DNA from: an uncultured Oscillibacter sp.
GTDB taxonomy: Bacteria; Bacillota; Clostridia; Oscillospirales; Oscillospiraceae
Direction: 5' to 3'
NCBI GenBank assembly: GCA_948435975.1
Contig: CAOJHG010000168.1
Span: 1 to 5,614 of the forward strand
Length of the DNA stretch: 5,614 bases
Under the pieces are notes generated by a model, which had not been told where the DNA came from, searched no databases, and saw only the letters and a list, made by a program, of their open reading frames with translations. Shown in pieces: positions 1 to 4,382 of this stretch (position 1 is its first letter; each line of letters opens with the position of its first letter). Made by a program: the position numbers and the translations under genes.

Positions 1-2
1 TT

Positions 3-692
3 TATCTGGCCCATGTTCAGCCCCAGGACGACCTGGAGTACACCAGCGCCCCCTTTGTTTCAGAAGAATATCCTGCTAATTCGAGAACCGCCAATTTTGC
101 GGGTCTTACGGATGAAGAACCTACCCGCAGGGCGGTACCGGCCTCGCAAGAACCGCAAAGAAGGCCGTTCAAGAACCGTCAATCCTGCGGTTCCAGAACG
201 GCGGAATCTGCGGTTGCAGAACCGTCAAATCTGCGGCCAAGTTATAAAGAAAAGAAAAAGAAAGAAGAGAGTCATATTTACGTCAGTCCGTCCGCAGGCC
301 CCGCGAGCGCGGACAAACAGACAGACGATGAACAAGAGCTTCAGGAGATTTTGGACGCTTGTGAGCTGGATATCTTTGAGCCGGAAGTCGCCAGGGTGTT
401 TGAAAACGCCATTGAGCGGCTTTTTTATTCGGACAGCTTCCGGATCGGCAACGCCACCCTGCCCCGGAGCCGCGTCCGCTCCCGCCTGCACATGTTGGAC
501 TGGATGATCCTGGACGCCGCGAAGGACAAACTCCGTTCCAACCTGGGGCGGCAGGTGAAGAACTCCACGGCCTACACCATGACCACGATTTTCAACTGCA
601 TCGCAGAGAGTGAGAGCGACTTGCTGGTGGACCCGTATCTCAACAGCCTGGGCGCTCTGTCAGGCGGACTCCGCCCGCCGGGAGGGGGGTGA
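3..692 (+). CDS. Replication initiator protein, C-terminal part (DUF6017-like), 5' end outside window
   Basis: The frame is open from the window edge to a TGA at 690-692, giving 229 visible residues; the start and the expected N-terminal DNA-binding domain lie upstream. I recognise the C-terminal block from FEPEVARVFENAIERLFYSD through LPRSRVRSRLHMLDW and AYTMTTIFNCI as the conserved tail of Firmicutes element-borne RepA-type initiators (DUF6017 as I recall it). Ahead of it is a low-complexity linker rich in R, N, S, E and P ending in a lysine run (KEKKKKEE). The linker DNA carries 23-bp repeats, which fits the RepA_N family, where the origin lies inside the rep gene. Its likely role is to open the element's origin and recruit host replication proteins in the cytoplasm. 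It is followed within a few bases by the next gene, so they are probably co-transcribed. The overall assignment is fairly sure; the family name is from memory. Confidence 0.83.
   Translation, partial: YLAHVQPQDDLEYTSAPFVSEEYPANSRTANFAGLTDEEPTRRAVPASQEPQRRPFKNRQSCGSRTAESAVAEPSNLRPSYKEKKKKEESHIYVSPSAGPASADKQTDDEQELQEILDACELDIFEPEVARVFENAIERLFYSDSFRIGNATLPRSRVRSRLHMLDWMILDAAKDKLRSNLGRQVKNSTAYTMTTIFNCIAESESDLLVDPYLNSLGALSGGLRPPGGG
84..106 (+). repeat. Outlying copy of the 23-bp iteron
   Basis: AGAACCGCCAATTTTGCGG at 84-102 matches the consensus of the array at 149-240, with the same spacing between the GAACCG arm (85-90) and the CGG-type arm from 100. It starts 65 bases before the first array unit, so it is not in the 23-bp phase. 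A much weaker match begins near 116. Confidence 0.6.
149..240 (+). repeat. Four tandem 23-bp iteron-like repeats inside the rep gene
   Basis: Units begin at 149, 172, 195 and 218, exactly 23 bases apart, with consensus AGAACCGTCAAATCTGCGG plus four variable bases. The unit at 172 contains a perfect dyad, GAACCG (173-178) and CGGTTC (188-193) separated by nine bases; the others are imperfect versions. Because 23 is not a multiple of three, each copy is read in a different frame, so the repeat is conserved as DNA and not as protein. Iterons within the rep coding sequence are known for RepA_N replicons, so these are candidate Rep binding sites at the replication origin. Confidence 0.75.
681..689 (+). 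promoter_or_regulatory. Ribosome binding site deciding the start of the DUF5697-like gene
   Basis: GGAGGGGGG lies at the very 3' end of the rep gene. A GTG at 689 would fall inside this sequence and could not use it, whereas the GTG at 698 sits eight bases downstream in the same frame. The position therefore favours 698 as the start. Confidence 0.6.
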
Positions 693-697
693 TAACT

Positions 698-1225
698 GTG
701 CTTTTGTCTGTTCAGCAGAAATACATCCTGGACATTCTCCGAAAGCTGGGCTGTGTTCGCCGCCGGCAGCTTGACGCGCTGGTACGGGAGAAATTCCGTC
801 CGGACCTGGAAATTTCCGAGGCCCGCATGGACGCCATGCTGCGCCAGCTCCGGGCAGGAACCGGCGATGTTCGCACAGACAGCGAATTTGTTTGGATATC
901 CCGCTCACAACCTGACGCTCTCCGCCTGGAGGCGGTTGATGTGATGCTGGAGCTTGCCGAAGAAAAGCCAGAGGATTTTACAGTACGGGTGGAACAGCCC
1001 GAGCTGCTGCGTTTTTCCTGGGGGAAATCTCTCCGCCTGTTCACGGTAGCGGAGCTGTCTGTTCCCATCCATTCTGCGGTAGAGATCCTGGCCCATCGAA
1101 AGCGCGTCGTCTGGATTTCCACCAGCGGCATTGCGCCGGAGGGCCTGACCCTGCCGCCCAAGCATTTCTTTGCCGCCCGATTGGAGGACGGTTCCCATCG
1201 GTTTTATGGCTCCAACGGGCCATGA
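698..1225 (+). CDS. DUF5697-like mobile-element protein of unknown function
   Basis: A 175-residue soluble protein with no signal peptide or membrane segment. The N-terminal 60 or so residues (VQQKYILDILRKLGCVRRRQLDALV, then SEARMDAMLRQLRAG) look like a small winged-helix fold: helix, turn, recognition-type helix and a basic hairpin. The C-terminal half is mixed alpha/beta, with RVVWISTSGI and FFAARLEDGSHRFY near the end. I associate this pattern with DUF5697, a family found beside rep genes in Clostridia conjugative elements; no biochemical role is known to me. The start is taken as GTG 698, because a GTG at 689 lies inside the ribosome binding site; if 689 is used the protein has three more residues. 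It follows the rep stop by five bases and precedes the S1-like gene, so it is probably an operon member with a DNA-binding or regulatory role (inference). Confidence 0.75.
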   Translation: MLLSVQQKYILDILRKLGCVRRRQLDALVREKFRPDLEISEARMDAMLRQLRAGTGDVRTDSEFVWISRSQPDALRLEAVDVMLELAEEKPEDFTVRVEQPELLRFSWGKSLRLFTVAELSVPIHSAVEILAHRKRVVWISTSGIAPEGLTLPPKHFFAARLEDGSHRFYGSNGP

Positions 1226-1256
1226 AATATAAAATTCATCACAGGAGGTACATAAA

Positions 1257-2537
1257 ATGGCAAGAAAGAAAGCTGTCCCCGTCGAGGAACAGGAACCCAA
1301 CATGGAGGGCTATGGCCTGCCGGAAACCGAAATGCCGGATGGAACGTATGAGTTCCCGGAGGGCCTGCCCGAACACACCGAGGGCATGGAATCCCCGTCC
1401 GCCGACGGCATGAACACACCGCCGGAGGGCCTTGAGAGCGAGGAGAAGGACGTGCCGCCCGGTGATCTGTCTGATACCCCTCCGGAGGATACTGGCGAAC
1501 CCGCTACGGATTTTCCGGAGGCCATGGAGTCTGCGGAACCTGCTTCCGAGGACATGGCTGACCCTCCGGAGAATACGGCTGAAGATTCTGCGGAGAGCAT
1601 CCCCGAAGAAACCGCCGGCGTTATCGCTCCTGCCCCCGCTCGACCGAGAAGCGACCGTCAGAGTTTCTTTGACCTGGACTTCAACGAACTGGACCGGGAC
1701 CTGACCGCAGAGGAGCGGCAGGAATGGAACTCCATCTACGCATCCTACCGGGGCCGCAGCGCCCTGACCGGAACCATCATCGGCGTGGACCCCCATTCCA
1801 TCAATATCCGCAGCCGCGAGACGGGCCAGATGGAGCGGCAGACTATGTACTGCGCCATCGTGATTCCCTACCGGGTGCGGGTGGTGATTCCTGCCGCGGA
1901 GATGTGGGAGGCGGGCCATGAGCGTCCGGACTTCGTGCTTCAGAACATGGTGGGCGCGTCTATCGACTTCATCATCACCAAGGTAGACCGGGAGAGCGGC
2001 TTTGCAATCGGCTCCCGGCGTCTGGCGGCCCGCTCCCAGCGGTATTTCTTCGCCCACAGGCCCGCTCTTCGCAGGGAGGGCGCCCGGCTGAAATGCCGGA
2101 TTCTCTCCGTAGGCCCCCGGCGGTGTTTGGTGGAGTGCTACGGCCACGACTTGAACATGACCCAAAGAGACCTGCGTTACACCGCCATTCCGGACCTGAG
2201 AAATGAGTACCATCCCGGTCAGGAGCTGGACTGCGTGGTGAAGAGCTATGACCCGGAGAAGGAGGCCCTCCGTATTTCTGTCAAGGAAACGGAGTCCAAC
2301 CCCTTTGAGGGCGCGGAGCTTCGCCACCCGGCAGGCAGCCGGAGGCAGGCGGTGATCGCCGGAAAGTACGGCGGCGGAGTGTTCTGCAACCTGCCCGATG
2401 GCACCGTCTGTATGTGCAATTACTCCTACCAGCACGAGGATTCCGATTTCCTGGTGGGAGATACGGTAATCCTGGTGGTCCAGCGGCACGAACGGGACAA
2501 GCGGCAGATGTACGGGAAAATCCTGAGCAAGTGGTGA
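1257..2537 (+). CDS. S1/OB-fold RNA-binding-like protein with acidic N-terminal region
   Basis: A 426-residue protein preceded by an ideal AGGAGGT (1243-1249) seven bases before the ATG. Residues 8 to about 125 are a low-complexity acidic, proline-rich tail with recurring PE motifs (PEG, PED, PEA, PEN). Residues 129-165 form a helical joint (SFFDLDFNELDRDLTAEERQ). The rest resembles three S1-type beta barrels: about 168-260 (SALTGTIIGVD to FIITKVDRESGFAIGSRR), about 272-345 (REGARLKCRILSVG to LDCVVKSYDPEKEALRISVKE) and about 360-426 (AVIAGKYGGGVFCNLPDG to VILVVQRHERDKRQMYGKIL). The second and third show the usual S1 spacing of G-x-G strands and terminal S-x-K. Proteins of this sort on Firmicutes elements are often labelled 30S ribosomal protein S1-like, but this is not ribosomal S1: it has fewer repeats and a unique tail. 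It may bind single-stranded nucleic acid during element replication or transfer (inference). It is the last gene before a strong terminator. Confidence 0.8.
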   Translation: MARKKAVPVEEQEPNMEGYGLPETEMPDGTYEFPEGLPEHTEGMESPSADGMNTPPEGLESEEKDVPPGDLSDTPPEDTGEPATDFPEAMESAEPASEDMADPPENTAEDSAESIPEETAGVIAPAPARPRSDRQSFFDLDFNELDRDLTAEERQEWNSIYASYRGRSALTGTIIGVDPHSINIRSRETGQMERQTMYCAIVIPYRVRVVIPAAEMWEAGHERPDFVLQNMVGASIDFIITKVDRESGFAIGSRRLAARSQRYFFAHRPALRREGARLKCRILSVGPRRCLVECYGHDLNMTQRDLRYTAIPDLRNEYHPGQELDCVVKSYDPEKEALRISVKETESNPFEGAELRHPAGSRRQAVIAGKYGGGVFCNLPDGTVCMCNYSYQHEDSDFLVGDTVILVVQRHERDKRQMYGKILSKW

Positions 2538-2541
2538 CAAC

Positions 2542-2573
2542 AAGGCCCCACGCTGTCAGCGTGGGGCCTTTTA
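2542..2573 (+). terminator. Strong intrinsic terminator closing the rep/S1-like operon
   Basis: AAGGCCCCACGC (2542-2553) pairs perfectly with GCGTGGGGCCTT (2559-2570) around a five-base loop, and is followed by TTTTA. It begins five bases after the S1-like stop codon. The minus-strand repressor gene ends at 2594 facing it; on that strand the stem is followed by TTGTTG, so it may serve weakly in both directions between convergent genes. Confidence 0.93.
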
Positions 2574-2593
2574 TAGAAACCATAAAGGGGTTA

Positions 2594-2836
2594 TTATTGA
2601 ATTTCTTGTTCCAGATCTTCAAATATGGGTGCGTTATAGAAATCTCGTATGGATATCTCCAACCCATCGCATAGCTTTTTCACTGTAATAGCGGAAACAT
2701 CCTTCCGATTTTCATCCATCATACTGTAAACGGTAGATGGCGTGACACCGGATAGGTTGGCCAATTCATTGTACGTGATGGCCCGCTCTTGGCATAATTG
2801 TTGAAACCGCTTCACGATTGCTTCCTTCATCCGCAT
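2594..2836 (-). CDS. Small XRE/Cro-CI family transcriptional regulator
   Basis: An 80-residue protein that is almost only a helix-turn-helix domain. The order is helix 1 (MKEAIVKRFQQLCQERAIT), helix 2 and turn (YNELANLSGVT), recognition helix (PSTVYSMMDENRKDVS), then AITVKKLCDGLEISIRDFY, a typical XRE/Cro closing helix pair. There is no ligand or dimerisation domain beyond a short acidic tail. The reading frame extends upstream to 3196, but that stretch lies opposite the SLOG gene. The ATG at 2836 has GGGGAGG (2843-2849 on the plus strand) six bases ahead, so it is chosen; a second ATG at 2830 would remove two residues. The gene is divergent from the SLOG/lipoprotein pair, and the shared intergenic region carries TACGCA/TGCGTA palindromes that are its probable operators, implying repression of the pair and autoregulation (inference). 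The region is visibly AT-rich compared with the flanking backbone. Confidence 0.9.
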   Translation of the reverse strand: MRMKEAIVKRFQQLCQERAITYNELANLSGVTPSTVYSMMDENRKDVSAITVKKLCDGLEISIRDFYNAPIFEDLEQEIQ

Positions 2837-2884
2837 AATAGTCCTCCCCATAAACGAGAATAGATTATTATGCGCATCAGCGTA

Positions 2885-2898
2885 TACGCACTTGCGTA
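2885..2898. promoter_or_regulatory. Operator-like palindrome O1
   Basis: TACGCA-CT-TGCGTA has perfect six-base arms around a two-base centre and covers the proposed -35 (2892-2897) of the SLOG promoter. An extra half-site, AGCGTA, abuts it at 2879-2884, so 2880-2889 is itself a perfect ten-base palindrome (GCGTATACGC). It is the probable binding site of the adjacent XRE regulator. Confidence 0.72.
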
Positions 2899-2920
2899 AT
2901 CCAGAAAATTTTGTTATACT
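2892..2920 (+). promoter_or_regulatory. Sigma-A type promoter for the SLOG/lipoprotein pair
   Basis: TTGCGT (2892-2897) and TATACT (2915-2920) are separated by exactly 17 bases. The -10 matches the consensus at five of six bases and the -35 at three of six. Transcription would start near 2927. Its nesting between O1 and O2 supports a repressible promoter. Confidence 0.72.
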
Positions 2921-2927
2921 ACAAATA

Positions 2928-2941
2928 TACGCACGTGCGTA
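2928..2941. promoter_or_regulatory. Operator-like palindrome O2
   Basis: TACGCACGTGCGTA is a perfect 14-base palindrome with the same arms as O1. It lies just downstream of the -10, at about the transcription start. Its centre is 43 bases from the O1 centre, about four helical turns, so two dimers would sit on the same face of the DNA. Binding here would block initiation. Confidence 0.75.
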
Positions 2942-2962
2942 ATGCTGGAGAGTGGTAAAGTG

Positions 2963-3496
2963 ATGAAACAGATAGACTGCGCCTTCACAGGCTACCGCCC
3001 GCACAGGTTTCCCTGGAAGAACAACGAAGCAGACCCACGCTGCGAGGCGCTGAAAGAAGTTCTGGCTGAGCAGATTTCGGCACTGGCTGAAGCCGGAATA
3101 ACGGGGTACTTCACCGGGGGCGCGGAGGGTGTGGACTGCTGGGCGGCAGAGATCGTCCTGTCCCTGCGCGAAAAAAATCCCGCACTGAATCTCCACTGTA
3201 TCCTGCCCTACGAAGGCCAGGCGGACCAGTGGACGGATTCGGCGCGGGAACGTTATCGCTCGATTCTGAAACAGGCGGATTCTGTGACCTATGTGAGCCG
3301 TGAATACTACGATGGATGCCTGTTGGACCGGAACCGACGGCTTGTAGAGTCCGCCGGCCTGCTGCTGGCTGTGTTCGACGGGATACGACGCAGTGGTACC
3401 GGCTCAACCATAAGCTATGCCCGGAAGCTGGGGCGGAAGATCATCGTGATCGACCCGCTTACCCGCTCTGTGACCCATGAGGGCAGCTGGACATGA
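2963..3496 (+). CDS. YpsA/DUF1273-like SLOG-family nucleotide-binding protein
   Basis: A 177-residue Rossmann-like protein of the SLOG superfamily (related to DprA, LOG and YpsA). The family's three signatures are present: an N-terminal strand and turn (CAFTGYRPHRF, residues 6-16), the glycine-rich loop with acidic residue (FTGGAEGVD, 50-58), and a late segment with DRNRRLVESAGLLLAVFDG (123-140) followed by GTGST (145-149) and YARKLGRKIIVIDP (152-165). SLOG proteins are thought to bind or process nucleotide-derived ligands, and some act in bacterial conflict systems; the ligand here is unknown. ATG 2963 is preferred to the in-frame ATG at 2942: the latter lies in operator O2, has no ribosome binding site and would be only about 15 bases from the predicted transcript start, whereas GGAGAG (2947-2952) precedes 2963. 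The longer form would have 184 residues. The stop overlaps the next start (ATGA), so the two are translationally coupled. Base composition resembles the backbone, unlike its two neighbours. Confidence 0.85.
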   Translation: MKQIDCAFTGYRPHRFPWKNNEADPRCEALKEVLAEQISALAEAGITGYFTGGAEGVDCWAAEIVLSLREKNPALNLHCILPYEGQADQWTDSARERYRSILKQADSVTYVSREYYDGCLLDRNRRLVESAGLLLAVFDGIRRSGTGSTISYARKLGRKIIVIDPLTRSVTHEGSWT

Positions 3497-4134
3497 AAAG
3501 ATTTTTATTAGCCCTCTCCGTATTGCTGACCATCTCTCTGTCAGGATGCGGGCATCATCAAGCTGCCGCCAGCAGCGAGGAAACAATTTATCACTCTGAT
3601 ACTTCGGCCGGGGATTGCCTCTTATGCGGAGAGGGCACAGAAGCGTCTTATTGGGGGCAGGAAAACGTTGCTCTGATCAGCCTCAATACATTTGAAATTA
3701 AACCAATAGAAATCAACCGTTACGACAGGCTGAACGGGCAGTTGATTGAAGAATATGCTGGAGTTATATCCTTTGGCGGAGGCGGGAGCCAGTATGGCGG
3801 CTTTTCCGCAGCCATGCTGTTGGAATATGATAGAGGGTATGCCACAGGTTCCCTGCACTTTTATGATGATGAGGTCCTGGATGCAGACAGAGCGGTCTCC
3901 TTTTTGTGCGCGGACTGCATGAACAGAATTTTACCAAAGAATCTGGAACGCTGCTTTGGGGTTGGAGTGATTCATCTAGCTACGAAGGAGCTCCGTATGT
4001 TTGAGAAAAACGGCGGTGGTTTTGGCCTTGGAGATTTTCACATTGACTATCATGTAGAGGGAGAGAAATGCGATTCACTTTGGTTGGATATTTTGATTTT
4101 TTATTGTCCTGTGCGATATGGAAATGAGCCTTGA
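3493..4134 (+). CDS. Unrecognised lipoprotein with two CxxC pairs
   Basis: A 213-residue protein whose first 19 residues form a clear lipoprotein signal: MKRF, a hydrophobic core LLALSVLLTISL, then the lipobox L16-S17-G18-C19. After cleavage Cys19 would be lipid-modified and the protein held on the outer face of the cell membrane. The mature part has CLLCGEG (Cys42, Cys45) and LCADCMNR (Cys139, Cys142), which together could form a four-cysteine zinc knuckle or redox pairs; a glycine-rich stretch (FGGGGSQYGGF, 94-104) lies between them. I do not recognise the family. Its ATG at 3493 overlaps the TGA of the SLOG gene, and no separate promoter was seen, so it shares the repressible promoter at 2892-2920. 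The body of the gene is AT-rich (21 of 60 bases G or C at 3661-3720), suggesting a different origin from the backbone. The presence of the lipoprotein is well supported; its function is not. Confidence 0.85.
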   Translation: MKRFLLALSVLLTISLSGCGHHQAAASSEETIYHSDTSAGDCLLCGEGTEASYWGQENVALISLNTFEIKPIEINRYDRLNGQLIEEYAGVISFGGGGSQYGGFSAAMLLEYDRGYATGSLHFYDDEVLDADRAVSFLCADCMNRILPKNLERCFGVGVIHLATKELRMFEKNGGGFGLGDFHIDYHVEGEKCDSLWLDILIFYCPVRYGNEP

Positions 4135-4137
4135 CAT

Positions 4138-4175
4138 TGTATAGGTGGAAGATTTCCACCTATACAGCGCCTTTT
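4138..4175 (+). terminator. Perfect inverted repeat, probable terminator of the cassette
   Basis: TGTATAGGTGGAA (4138-4150) and TTCCACCTATACA (4154-4166) pair perfectly around GAT, beginning four bases after the lipoprotein stop. A short TTTT run comes only after five intervening bases (GCGCC), so this is a weaker match to an intrinsic terminator than the one at 2542. A protein-binding or recombination role for the palindrome is not excluded. Confidence 0.6.
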
Positions 4176-4183
4176 CCGGATGA

Positions 4184-4203
4184 TAGAATATACCCGTATT
4201 CTA
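4184..4203. repeat. Inverted repeat TAGAATA / TATTCTA
   Basis: Perfect seven-base arms, TAGAATA (4184-4190) and TATTCTA (4197-4203), flank a six-base centre. Its right arm runs into the first unit of the 15-bp direct repeats. It may be an operator or recombination site; there is no T-run after it, so it is not a terminator. Confidence 0.5.
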
Positions 4204-4240
4204 GGGCGGAGTAAGTTAGGGCGGAGTAAGTTAGGGCGGA
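4202..4240 (+). repeat. 15-bp direct repeats, 2.6 copies
   Basis: TAGGGCGGAGTAAGT occurs at 4202-4216 and, identical, at 4217-4231, followed by a truncated copy TAGGGCGGA at 4232-4240. The repeats lie in the non-coding gap between the cassette and the helicase gene. Their function is unknown; regulator binding, a recombination relic or part of a transfer origin are all possible. Confidence 0.75.
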
Positions 4241-4315
4241 ACGGCGAAAAGCAGGGGCGAAGTGCGCCCTGGCCGCACCAATACGACCTGGAATTAAAAA
4301 TAAGGACAAGAAAGA

Positions 4316-4352
4316 CCGTAATTGCCTGTATAGGCGGTTACGGCCTTTTTTT
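4316..4352 (+). terminator. Intrinsic terminator/attenuator in the helicase leader
   Basis: CCGTAATTGCC (4316-4326) pairs with GGCGGTTACGG (4333-4343), with two G-U wobbles, around a six-base loop. After two C residues there is a run of seven T (4346-4352). It ends 30 bases before the helicase start, leaving only about 14 bases before the ribosome binding site. A promoter cannot reasonably fit there, so the helicase transcript must pass through it, which suggests attenuation. A small GTCC-AAA-GGAC hairpin (4353-4363) follows directly. Confidence 0.8.
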
Positions 4353-4366
4353 GTCCAAAGGACGAA

Positions 4367-4371
4367 AGGAG
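4367..4371 (+). promoter_or_regulatory. Ribosome binding site before two overlapping start codons
   Basis: AGGAG is followed by ATG at 4379 (seven-base gap) and ATG at 4383 (eleven-base gap). The nearer ATG opens only a five-codon frame (MNAAK, stop at 4394-4396). The farther one opens the helicase and directly follows an in-frame TGA (4380-4382), so no earlier start exists for that gene. Confidence 0.6.
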
Positions 4372-4382
4372 AAGAAGCATGA

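Noticed and set aside
84..240. Repeats considered as a CRISPR array
   Set aside because: The period is only 23 bases with no unique spacers of 25 or more, the units are degenerate, and they lie inside a coding sequence.
13..507. 164-codon frame starting at ATG 13
   Set aside because: It is out of frame with the rep tail, which is open through the same stretch and contains the recognisable conserved block.
1239..2543. Long open frame (434 codons) on the minus strand opposite the S1-like gene
   Set aside because: It is a shadow of the GC-rich plus-strand gene, which has an ideal ribosome binding site and S1-like sequence. The antisense product has no recognisable domain and no ribosome binding site, and it overlaps the terminator at its start.
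2837..2935. Minus-strand promoter for the XRE regulator
   Set aside because: Several AT-rich -10-like words exist (for example CATAAT and TATTCT on the minus strand), but none has a convincing -35 at 16-18 bases, so no position is given.
2942..2962. ATG 2942 as the SLOG start
   Set aside because: It overlaps operator O2, has no ribosome binding site and would leave a leader of about 15 bases. The ATG at 2963 has GGAGAG upstream and starts at the conserved family sequence.
2837..3196. N-terminal extension of the XRE regulator frame up to 3196
   Set aside because: It lies opposite the promoter, operators and the start of the SLOG gene and has no regulator-like sequence. A good ribosome binding site precedes ATG 2836.
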